NCBI RefSeq assembly: GCF_007997295.1
Contig: NZ_VORY01000026.1
Location: forward strand, 1 to 39,492
Source: Gillisia hiemivivida
GTDB lineage: Bacteria > Bacteroidota > Bacteroidia > Flavobacteriales > Flavobacteriaceae
Reading direction: 5' to 3'
DNA length: 39,492 bases
In this document: piece after piece, positions 32,773-39,492 of the stretch
Layout of the letters: every line of letters begins with the position of its first letter
Numbering within the stretch: the stretch's first letter is position 1
Translations under genes and position numbers: made by a program
The notes under the pieces: model-generated
Told to the model about the DNA's origin: nothing
Database searches by the model: none
What the model saw: the letters and a program-made list of their open reading frames with translations, nothing else

Positions 32773-33339
32773 ATGATTACTGATTCCCTTCTAAAGTCCG
32801 TGCCTTTTTCTCACGACGAACTCAATGAAATTCTAGCTCAATTTGAAAAAGAAAATGTCAAAAAAAATGAGGTGCTACTGAATAAGGGTAAGGTTTGCAA
32901 TAAATTATATTTTGTAGATAAGGGTATTGGAAGAAGTTTCTACCTAAAAAATGATGGGAAAGAAGTGACTCAATGGTTTTTTGGAAATGGAAGCTTTATG
33001 TCTAGTGTAGACAGCTTCTTCCAGCAAAGCCCAAGTTTTTATTCTATAGACATTATAGAAGATTCAGTTTTATACAGTATTACTAAAGAAAGAATGGACT
33101 TCTTGCTAGCTAAATATCACCATATGGAAAAATTTGTCAGACTTTTAACCATAGAAACGCTTGCCAAATTTGTCCAAAAACTTAATGCACTTCAGTTCCA
33201 AACAGCAAAAGAGCGCTATAATTATATGCTTACTGAATATCCTGAAATTTCGCATCGTGTTCCTTTAGGCTATATATCTTCATATCTGGGCATGTCCCAA
33301 GAAACACTTAGCCGCATAAGAAGTAACGGTTCACCCTAA
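32773..33339 (+). CDS. Crp/Fnr-family transcriptional regulator
   Basis: 188 residues, typical for the short flavobacterial Crp-like proteins. A cyclic-nucleotide-binding beta barrel (NEVLLNKGKVCNKLYFVDKG through FMSSVDSFFQQSPSFYSIDI) is followed by a dimer helix and a C-terminal HTH in which GYISSYLGMSQETLSRIRSN matches the recognition helix. There is no Cys set as in Fnr, so no Fe-S cluster. The efflux genes start 89 bp downstream in the same direction, so it likely regulates them, in response to an unknown ligand. Confidence 0.88.
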   Translation: MITDSLLKSVPFSHDELNEILAQFEKENVKKNEVLLNKGKVCNKLYFVDKGIGRSFYLKNDGKEVTQWFFGNGSFMSSVDSFFQQSPSFYSIDIIEDSVLYSITKERMDFLLAKYHHMEKFVRLLTIETLAKFVQKLNALQFQTAKERYNYMLTEYPEISHRVPLGYISSYLGMSQETLSRIRSNGSP

Positions 33340-33394
33340 GACGGATGATTTTCACTTTTTGATATAGGTCAAAAGAAATTAATAGCATCTCTAA

Positions 33395-33402
33395 TACCTT
33401 TG
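33395..33402 (+). promoter_or_regulatory. Possible -7 box before the TolC gene
   Basis: TACCTTTG fits TAnnTTTG and lies 26 bp before the start codon. No TTTG at the usual -33 distance was found, which fits a promoter that needs an activator such as the Crp-like protein (inference). Confidence 0.45.
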
Positions 33403-33428
33403 TACTATTAATAATAAAATTATCTATT

Positions 33429-34802
33429 ATGAAAAACAACCAATCACGACTAAGCATAATTCTTCTTGCTTTTGCATGTTTTTTTTCATCAATTTCTATA
33501 GCTCAACAACTAGACCCTGAACTTAAGGATCTTATAAATAAAGGCCTTAATAAAAGTCACGGTGTTAAAATCCAATATTTTAATGCAGAGCAAGCTCAAG
33601 TAGATCAAAAATTGGCTAAGTCTGTTTTCCTGCCTAAAGTTACATTTAATGGAAGTTATACCAGATTAGATGATAATATTTCCTTTGATGAAGACACTCA
33701 AAATCTTTTAATCTCAACACAAAAGCTGCTAATTAAAGAGGCTGCCGGTATAGCATTTAATAGTCCATTCCCTGCTGGCATTCCCCTAGCTCCTGTTCCA
33801 GATTTGCAAAACAAGAATATCCTGAAATCTTCTATGGATGTAGATTGGGTATTATTTAGCGGATTTGAAGCCAGCAATGCACTTAAGGCAAGTAAGCACA
33901 AAGAAGCATCTATAAATTATTTGGCTATGGCCGAAAAGGATAAAATAGCTTTACAAATAATAGAGACTTATGATAAACTCGCATTGGTTTATGCATCTAA
34001 ACGTGTACTAACTACTTCTGAAAATTTCTTGGACGAACAAGAACATTACGTGAGAAAGGCCATAGAATATGGTTTGGCAACACCCATTGGCCGAAAGAAA
34101 ATTGAACTAGCACAGCAACAATTGGCCGGAAAAATGTTGGAATTTAATCAGAATAAAAAGTTATTAATAGAAGTACTTCACCAACTCACTAATGAAAGCA
34201 AGGAGAAATTAACGCTGCTTAATCCCCAGTTACAACCTTTTACTGCAGACTCATTATCAAAGACTGAAAAGCGAAACGAAATTAAAGCTCTTGAAGAGGC
34301 CGAAAAAGCAACACTTTATAAAGCTAAAATGGAAAAAAGCAATTTTATACCTAAGCTTGCTTTAAAAGGTCATTATGAATTTTTAGAAGAAGATCTATCC
34401 TTGTTAGATCCAGTTTGGTATTTAGGTGTTGGTGTAAAATGGAATGTATTTGACGGTAACCAATCTCATTTAAAAAGTGAAAAATCATTAATAGAAGCTA
34501 AGAAATATAGACAGCAATTAGAAGAAGCCGATGAAATGATCGCCTTAAGCATCATTAAAGCGGAATTATCCTATGAAGCTTCCTTACAAAATACTGAAAT
34601 GATCCAGAAAGAAATTGAACTGGCAAATGACACTTATGAAATGATTGATAAGCAATATAGAAATGATCTCGCTTCGATAAAAGAGGTACTAGATGCTTTG
34701 AATGATGTGGAAAAAGCAAATTTTAAATTACAACAATCATATTATGATCAACGAAGAGCTGTTACAAATCTTCTTAATGCTAAAGGAACACTTAATTACT
34801 AA
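33429..34802 (+). CDS. TolC-family outer-membrane efflux protein
   Basis: 457 residues. A signal peptide (SIILLAFACFFSSISIA, cut before QQLD) precedes two internally repeated coiled-coil/beta blocks, as in TolC trimers: LINKGLNKSHGVKIQYFNAEQ ... LVLFSGFEASNALKASKHKE in the first half and FLEEDLSLLDPVWYLGVGV, WNVFDGNQSHLKSEKSL in the second. It would form the outer-membrane duct of the tripartite pump whose other parts follow 23 bp and further downstream. First gene of the four-gene unit. Confidence 0.9.
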   Translation: MKNNQSRLSIILLAFACFFSSISIAQQLDPELKDLINKGLNKSHGVKIQYFNAEQAQVDQKLAKSVFLPKVTFNGSYTRLDDNISFDEDTQNLLISTQKLLIKEAAGIAFNSPFPAGIPLAPVPDLQNKNILKSSMDVDWVLFSGFEASNALKASKHKEASINYLAMAEKDKIALQIIETYDKLALVYASKRVLTTSENFLDEQEHYVRKAIEYGLATPIGRKKIELAQQQLAGKMLEFNQNKKLLIEVLHQLTNESKEKLTLLNPQLQPFTADSLSKTEKRNEIKALEEAEKATLYKAKMEKSNFIPKLALKGHYEFLEEDLSLLDPVWYLGVGVKWNVFDGNQSHLKSEKSLIEAKKYRQQLEEADEMIALSIIKAELSYEASLQNTEMIQKEIELANDTYEMIDKQYRNDLASIKEVLDALNDVEKANFKLQQSYYDQRRAVTNLLNAKGTLNY

Positions 34803-34825
34803 AATAACCTGATAAAATTTTAAAA

Positions 34826-35788
34826 ATGAATTCAATTACAAACATAAGTATTCTTTCCATCTTAATGATGTCGTTAATTTCCTGCGGAAATGATGATACA
34901 ATTACAGATTACAGAGGACAGGTGAAGTTTGAAACTATATCAGTAAGTAGTAAACTTGCCGCAAGGATTAGCGAAATTTACGTTGAAGAAGGCCAAACAG
35001 TAAAAAAAGGAGATACGCTGGCATATATGGATATTCCGGAGGTGAATGCAAAAATGATGCAGGCCGAAGGCGCTATAACTTCCGCAAAAGGTCAATTAAA
35101 TATGGCTTATAATGGTGCAACTGCAGATCAATTAAATCAAATTGATGGTCAAATTGATGCAGGAAAAGCACAATTAAACTTTGCTCAGGAATCTTATAAT
35201 AGACTGCAAGCCATGTACAAAGACTCTCTGGTAAGTTTGCAGCAATTTGATGAAGTAAAAATGAAGCTCGAAATGGCAAAGGCACAAGTTGCATCATTAA
35301 ATGCTAAACGCAAGGAAGTAAACAACAGTGCACGAGTTGAGCAAATTGATCAAGCTAAAGGTCAGTTAGATCGGGCTGTAGGTGCTAAAGAAGAAGTACT
35401 TTCTGCAGCAAACGAAAAATTTTTAATTGCACCTACAGATATGACCATTGAGACTATAAGTCTTCAAGAAGGTGAATTGTTAACCCCTGGTTTTACATTG
35501 TTCAACGGTTATCAAAAAAGTAGCTTGTATTTTAGATTTACAGTGCCAGAATCAAAAATATATGATTTTAAAGTTGGTGAAAAAATAACGTTAGTCAACC
35601 CATTTACAGATCAAGAAACGGAAGGTGAAATTGCTACTATAAAACAATTGGCTAATTATGCTGATATTACAAGCACTGCGCCTTTATATCAGCTATCCGA
35701 ATCCATATATGAATTGAAAGTTGTTCCTACTTCAAATGGAGCTGATCAATCATTTTTTCTAAATGCAACCATTCTTATTAAGAAATAA
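34826..35788 (+). CDS. HlyD/EmrA-like membrane fusion lipoprotein
   Basis: 320 residues. Lipoprotein leader with Cys20 (ILSILMMSLISC). A split biotinyl-lipoyl domain (KLAARISEIYVEEGQTVKKG and the later FLIAPTDMTIETISLQEGE) encloses a long alpha hairpin with heptads (residues about 65-175), then a beta-barrel (FRFTVPESKIYDFKVGEKI). It bridges TolC and the inner-membrane permease. Lipid-anchored rather than membrane-spanning, as in many RND and ABC adaptors. 5 bp before the permease gene. Confidence 0.9.
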   Translation: MNSITNISILSILMMSLISCGNDDTITDYRGQVKFETISVSSKLAARISEIYVEEGQTVKKGDTLAYMDIPEVNAKMMQAEGAITSAKGQLNMAYNGATADQLNQIDGQIDAGKAQLNFAQESYNRLQAMYKDSLVSLQQFDEVKMKLEMAKAQVASLNAKRKEVNNSARVEQIDQAKGQLDRAVGAKEEVLSAANEKFLIAPTDMTIETISLQEGELLTPGFTLFNGYQKSSLYFRFTVPESKIYDFKVGEKITLVNPFTDQETEGEIATIKQLANYADITSTAPLYQLSESIYELKVVPTSNGADQSFFLNATILIKK

Positions 35789-35793
35789 AAGCT

Positions 35794-36978
35794 ATGAAAG
35801 ATTTTTTTAGACTGGTAAGAGTAGAGTTCTCACGTATTTTTTCAAATAACGTGTTGCTTGCCATTTTTATTGGAGCACCTATATTCTATGGATTTATATT
35901 TGGTTATGTTTATCAACAAGGGAAAGTAGTAGACTTACCTATAGTCATAGTAGATCAGGACAACAGCCCTACTTCAGATAAGATAATTGATGCTTTTTCA
36001 GATAATGAAGTTTTATTGGTTAGCGATGTTCGCTATACTCCCGGAAATATTTTAGCTGAAATGCCAACGGAACAATATGCTGCGGTTATTACGCTGCCAA
36101 CTAATTTTGAAGCCGATATATTTCAAAAAAGACATCCTGAAATACGAGTTGATTTGAATATGGCAAATATGGTAAATGCCAACACTGCCAGCAAAAGCAT
36201 ACAATCTGTTTTAATGACACTAAATGCAGGTATTGAAATAGAAGGTCTAAAAAAAACCGGGCTTCATCCTACTCAAGCTGCTGCGGCATATGAAAGTTTT
36301 AAGATCAATTTTAATAAACTATATAATTCTACGGGCAACTATGTAACATTTATGTTGCCCGGAATGCTCGCAGCTATTATGCAGCAAATTATCTTTTTGG
36401 CCATGGCTTTGGTTTTTTCCCGGGATTTTGAAGACGGCTATTTTGGAAATCTAATTCAGGAAAGCAAGTTTTCTATATATCATATTGCAGTTAAATCTTT
36501 TCCATTCCTATTGATGATACCAATAATGTGGGCCATAATAAGCATGTTCATCCCCTACTTTCAAATTGATGCAGATGTATTTAACTTTCCCATGCTAATT
36601 TTAGTATCGCTCTTATCATTAGCCTCTATGTTTATAGGAATGTTGTTTTCAATTGCTATTCCAAGTCAATTAAAAGCGACAGAACTTTTAATGGTTATTT
36701 CTACTCCTGCTTTTGTTCTTAGTGGATTCACATGGCCAAGCTTAGCTTTTCCTGATGCTATATCTAGTGTAGCGCAATTTATTCCGTTGACACAGTTCTT
36801 AAGTGCTTTTAGAAAAATAGCTTTTTACGGCGGGGACATATCCTCCATTGCTCCAGAAATCAATATTTTACTAATCATTATTTTTATCACCTTTATTGCT
36901 ATGCTATTATTGCTTCAACTTAAAATATATAGGTATCGTAAAAATCCAAAAAACTCACTAACGACAGTACAAGACTAA
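35794..36978 (+). CDS. ABC-2 type permease
   Basis: 394 residues with the ABC2_membrane_3 layout: one N-terminal span (VLLAIFIGAPIFYGFIFGYV), a large periplasmic domain (residues about 45-185, with PIVIVDQDNSPTSDKIIDAF), then five spans from YVTFMLPGMLAAIMQQIIFL. It would move a substrate across the inner membrane. No ATP-binding subunit is encoded in the operon or window, unlike YbhFSR-like systems, so the ATPase must be elsewhere or the protein acts otherwise. Overlapping style of spacing (5 bp either side) shows an operon. Confidence 0.88.
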   Translation: MKDFFRLVRVEFSRIFSNNVLLAIFIGAPIFYGFIFGYVYQQGKVVDLPIVIVDQDNSPTSDKIIDAFSDNEVLLVSDVRYTPGNILAEMPTEQYAAVITLPTNFEADIFQKRHPEIRVDLNMANMVNANTASKSIQSVLMTLNAGIEIEGLKKTGLHPTQAAAAYESFKINFNKLYNSTGNYVTFMLPGMLAAIMQQIIFLAMALVFSRDFEDGYFGNLIQESKFSIYHIAVKSFPFLLMIPIMWAIISMFIPYFQIDADVFNFPMLILVSLLSLASMFIGMLFSIAIPSQLKATELLMVISTPAFVLSGFTWPSLAFPDAISSVAQFIPLTQFLSAFRKIAFYGGDISSIAPEINILLIIIFITFIAMLLLLQLKIYRYRKNPKNSLTTVQD

Positions 36979-36983
36979 TTAAA

Positions 36984-37964
36984 ATGCAAGAAAATAAATC
37001 TATGGACAATACACCCCAGGAATATCATCCTGATGTTCTGGGTGATGGATTTAAAAAACTGAAACTAAAGCTTTCCAATGATTATGAAGGTGAAGTGATT
37101 GCTACATTAATACGTCGAATTTCCGATAATAAATTAGAGAAGGCAATCCTCTATGTCCATGGTTTCAACGATTATTTCTTTCAGAAGGAATTGGCTATAA
37201 GATTTAACCAACAAGGATATAATTTTTATGCACTGGATTTAAGAAAGTATGGGAGATCTTACCTGAGTCATCAAAAATTTAATAACGTCCGTTCCATTTT
37301 AGAATATGATGAAGAATTAGACCTTGCCTTGCAAATCATTAAATCTGAAAACAACCATCAAGTAATTTTAATGGGGCATTCAACCGGAGGGCTTATAACC
37401 ACCAATTACGCTGTTACTCATTTAAATAGCAAGTTATTTCATGGGTTGATTTGTAACAGTCCTTTTTATGAATTTAATTTAAACTACTTAGAGAGGACAG
37501 TTGGTATCCCAATACTTTCATTTATTGGTAAATATTTGCCTAATATTCCTATATCAGGAGGGTTTTCAGAACTCTATGGATATAGTCTTCATATAGAAAA
37601 ATATGGGGAATGGAACTATTCTCTTCTTTGGAAACCACATAATATTCCGAAAGTGAATCTTGGTTTCATTAGAACTATTCGAAGAGCACAATTAAATATT
37701 CGAAACAAATCCATTGTCAATGTACCCACACTTGTGATGCACAGCGATAATTCTGTCTACGAAAAATATTGGTCTGAGAAATTTAAAGAAGGAGATGCTG
37801 TTTTGAATGTGGATCATATTAAAGAAAATGCCCACAAATTGAACGGTGGAGTAAGTATTCTGGAAATTGAAAACGGAATGCACGATTTGGTTCTTTCAAA
37901 AAAGGCAGTGAGAGAAAAGGTATACTCTAAGATATTTGCATGGCTCGATCACAGCATTTCTTAA
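36984..37964 (+). CDS. Alpha/beta hydrolase (lysophospholipase-like)
   Basis: 326 residues, soluble, no signal peptide. The catalytic triad is visible: nucleophile Ser133 in LMGHSTGGLITTNY, Asp255 in VMHSDNSVYEKYW, His300 in NGMHDLVLSKK; the oxyanion region is YVHGFNDYF. The pattern fits the Hydrolase_4 (monoglyceride lipase/lysophospholipase) group. It ends the tolC-hlyD-ABC-2 operon, 5 bp after the permease. It may modify the exported compound or hydrolyse an ester that would harm the cell; the substrate is unknown. Confidence 0.85.
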   Translation: MQENKSMDNTPQEYHPDVLGDGFKKLKLKLSNDYEGEVIATLIRRISDNKLEKAILYVHGFNDYFFQKELAIRFNQQGYNFYALDLRKYGRSYLSHQKFNNVRSILEYDEELDLALQIIKSENNHQVILMGHSTGGLITTNYAVTHLNSKLFHGLICNSPFYEFNLNYLERTVGIPILSFIGKYLPNIPISGGFSELYGYSLHIEKYGEWNYSLLWKPHNIPKVNLGFIRTIRRAQLNIRNKSIVNVPTLVMHSDNSVYEKYWSEKFKEGDAVLNVDHIKENAHKLNGGVSILEIENGMHDLVLSKKAVREKVYSKIFAWLDHSIS

Positions 37965-38091
37965 TACTTAAAATAATACCCTGATTGAAAGCCATTTCCG
38001 CTTATCATGCCCATCTCCTCAATTGATATAAATGGAATGTTATCGCGCACCTCGCTCTATTTAAGTAGAAAATATAAAGTTGAAAACACAG

Positions 38092-39126
38092 CTATTGTTC
38101 CTTTTTTTCAATTAAATATGCATAGGCCTCCATTCCTTTAGTATGCTCGAATATGACGTTCAGAACACCGATTATGGGCAGTGCAATAATGGCACCTACA
38201 ATTCCCCAAAGCGCCGAAAAAAGAATAATACCAAACACCGTGATAAACGGATTCAAGTTTGTTTCGTTACCTATAATCCAAGGAGTAAGAATATAATTTT
38301 CCACTAATTGCGTTACGGAAATCACACCAATTACAATAAGTGCAGGGGTTGCGCCTGAGTACAAAAACGACAAGATTACTGCAATACCGCCGCCTATAAT
38401 ATTACCAACATAAGGTATTATTGAAAAAAGCGCTGCAAATACAGCCAAAAACAGTGCATAAGGAACAGAACCTAGGCTAAAACCAAGATAATAGATACCG
38501 AATAAAAAAACCATAATCTTAGCTTTCCCAAAAAGATAATCACTAATTATTTGTGCTGAGTTTCTTAAAAGGGATGTCATTGCAGAAGGGTTCGAACTAA
38601 GTTTTTTAAAGAAATTGATAAACATTTTCTTCTGCATCAATAAGAGGACTATATACACAAAAATTAAAAGTGCTTGTGACAGCAAACCCATTATAGAAGA
38701 CAAAAAGAAACCTGCCAGACTTTCCGCTTTTTCAATCAACCTTTTGTTATTTGCGATATAATCCTTGTAATTCCAATTCAAATTTTTGCTAGCCCATTGA
38801 GAAAAGCCATTCAGTTTTTCAGTAGCTTTTTCCTTTATTGTAGGCCAATCGCCTGCCATCGTATTTATCTGTGAGCTTATTAGCCATGTAAGCAATACAA
38901 AAATCACTATCATTAAAATAATAGACAATGTTATAGACAACCAGTTTGGCAATCCCCACTGCTTTAGTTTTTTGTTGGGTTTGTCTAAAAGAATAGCAAT
39001 AATTGCAGCAACGATCAGGGGCAATATAATGCCGGATCCAATATAAAAAATAGTCAAAATACTTCCAACAATAAGGAACATTTTTATCAAATAATTGCCG
39101 GAAATACTTATTTTGGAATCACTCAT
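38092..39126 (-). CDS. AI-2E/PerM family transporter
   Basis: 344 residues with about eight membrane segments: two at the N-terminus (LIKMFLIVGSILTIFYIGSG, IILPLIVAAIIAILLD), a middle periplasmic/coiled region (residues 85-140), and a C-terminal group with IPYVGNIIGGGIAVILSFLYS and NLNPFITVFGIILFSALWGIVGAIIALP, the family's conserved ends. Members include the AI-2 exporter TqsA and Na+/H+ antiporters; function cannot be predicted at this level. Single gene. It faces the efflux operon tail to tail with about 127 bp between. Confidence 0.85.
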   Translation of the reverse strand: MSDSKISISGNYLIKMFLIVGSILTIFYIGSGIILPLIVAAIIAILLDKPNKKLKQWGLPNWLSITLSIILMIVIFVLLTWLISSQINTMAGDWPTIKEKATEKLNGFSQWASKNLNWNYKDYIANNKRLIEKAESLAGFFLSSIMGLLSQALLIFVYIVLLLMQKKMFINFFKKLSSNPSAMTSLLRNSAQIISDYLFGKAKIMVFLFGIYYLGFSLGSVPYALFLAVFAALFSIIPYVGNIIGGGIAVILSFLYSGATPALIVIGVISVTQLVENYILTPWIIGNETNLNPFITVFGIILFSALWGIVGAIIALPIIGVLNVIFEHTKGMEAYAYLIEKKEQ

Positions 39127-39371
39127 AGGTTGGTTTTGGTTAAAAATTTGATTTTTTAGCTCTAAATTTCTTGTAAATTTAGCCGAAATTTTTCTATTCT
39201 CTCCTCGGCGCTTTCATTTATCCTGATGTCTTTGCAAATTTAAAACTCTCTTTACTTCACTTCTTCGAGTTTTTGGTACTTTAATTGATTTTTCTCTAAG
39301 CTCCAAAATAGGAGAGTTTTCTCAAATAAAATTCATACTAAGTATCATTCTTGAAAAAGAACTAATAAATC
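39127..39371. other. Intergenic region with an inverted repeat
   Basis: No gene. AAAACTCTC (about 39242) and GAGAGTTTT (about 39311) are inverted arms with about 60 bases between. This lies upstream of the AI-2E gene and could be a regulatory fold or chance. Confidence 0.25.
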
Positions 39372-39492
39372 ATTGTCGTCCGACAAAAGATATAAGATCG
39401 CTGCGCTGCTAGATTCAAGACGTAAGACTTTATTCCAACTAATTGAAAATCACTATTTTAATATGTATAAATTTTTCAAAAAAGAAAAAATA
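39372..39492 (+). repeat. Dispersed repeat E, copy 2 (cut by window end)
   Basis: Starts ATTGTCGTCCGACAAAAG and matches 11505-11625 over all 121 bp available, with six substitutions. Five are at the third position of the frame starting TTG 39373 (SSDKRYKIAALLDSRRKT). The left flanks of the two copies are unrelated, so the left boundary is sharp. The repeat continues beyond the window. Confidence 0.75.

Noticed and set aside
39242-39320. Inverted repeat as terminator before the AI-2E gene
   Set aside because: Arms are about 60 bases apart and there is no transcript from either side that it would end.
1-39492. CRISPR array
   Set aside because: The repeats R1-R8 are 150 bp, diverged and kilobases apart; no regular short repeat-spacer pattern and no cas gene was seen.
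1-39492. tRNA or rRNA genes
   Set aside because: I saw no tRNA T-arm pattern with a matching acceptor stem, or rRNA core sequence; a dedicated scan would be needed to be sure.

Overview
The window looks like a chromosomal segment of a low-GC member of the Bacteroidota, most likely a marine or cold-environment Flavobacteriaceae. The evidence is the protein families (DUF2490 porin-like protein, TolC/HlyD sets, CrtI beside a UbiA prenyltransferase, FAS1 lipid-anchor-less secreted protein), promoter -7 boxes of the TAnnTTTG type, and the lack of Shine-Dalgarno sequences. I cannot name the genus. The region is rich in decayed genes and in several families of small interspersed repeats, which suggests a genome shaped by transfer and mobile elements.

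Layout. 1-6.5 kb is an accessory region: the end of an IS4-family transposase, then single genes (DUF3024, UPF0158, a C1 peptidase lipoprotein, an aldo/keto reductase, DinB, a glycosyltransferase-like protein) separated by about 150-bp structured repeats. Three broken genes lie here. 6.5-10.4 kb holds two tiny membrane ORFs, then crtI and a UbiA prenyltransferase facing each other, and an unknown 74-aa gene. 10.8-12.3 kb holds a GNAT acetyltransferase, a repeat with a coding-like pattern, and a FAS1 protein. 12.7-15.99 kb is a TetR regulator divergent from SulP and a cytosolic beta-carbonic anhydrase. 16.0-22.7 kb is a glyoxylate island: a RamB/ScfR-like regulator divergent from malate synthase, isocitrate lyase, a broken rraA and a class V aminotransferase. 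22.8-25.2 kb repeats the TetR/carbonic anhydrase module, here with a lipoprotein carbonic anhydrase and DUF2490. 25.4-30.3 kb is an ion-homeostasis group (UspA, Kef-type antiporter, YqhA, MscS, CaCA exchanger). 30.4-32.7 kb holds a doubly broken histidine kinase, two overlapping mini-ORFs and an IS3 OrfA relic. 32.8-38.0 kb is a Crp/Fnr regulator, TolC, HlyD-like lipoprotein, ABC-2 permease and alpha/beta hydrolase. The window ends with an AI-2E/PerM protein and a second copy of the 11.5-kb repeat.

The most notable signals are these. (1) A family of hairpin-rich elements (98 to 156 bp, ends AATC...GATT) sits inside three genes; removing exactly the element restores the reading frame each time, with no target duplication. 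A fourth, partial copy follows directly on the IS4 transposase stop. (2) Eight diverged copies of a roughly 150-bp repeat, all in the same orientation, mostly start at or just after stop codons. (3) Two paralogous TetR genes each have the same ATGATAG-N5-CTAT operator in front of a carbonic anhydrase unit, and the first unit still carries a relic of the lost DUF2490 gene. (4) Three GCGAA boxes spaced exactly 17 bp lie in front of the glyoxylate-bypass genes. (5) Several genes are broken by one in-frame stop codon.
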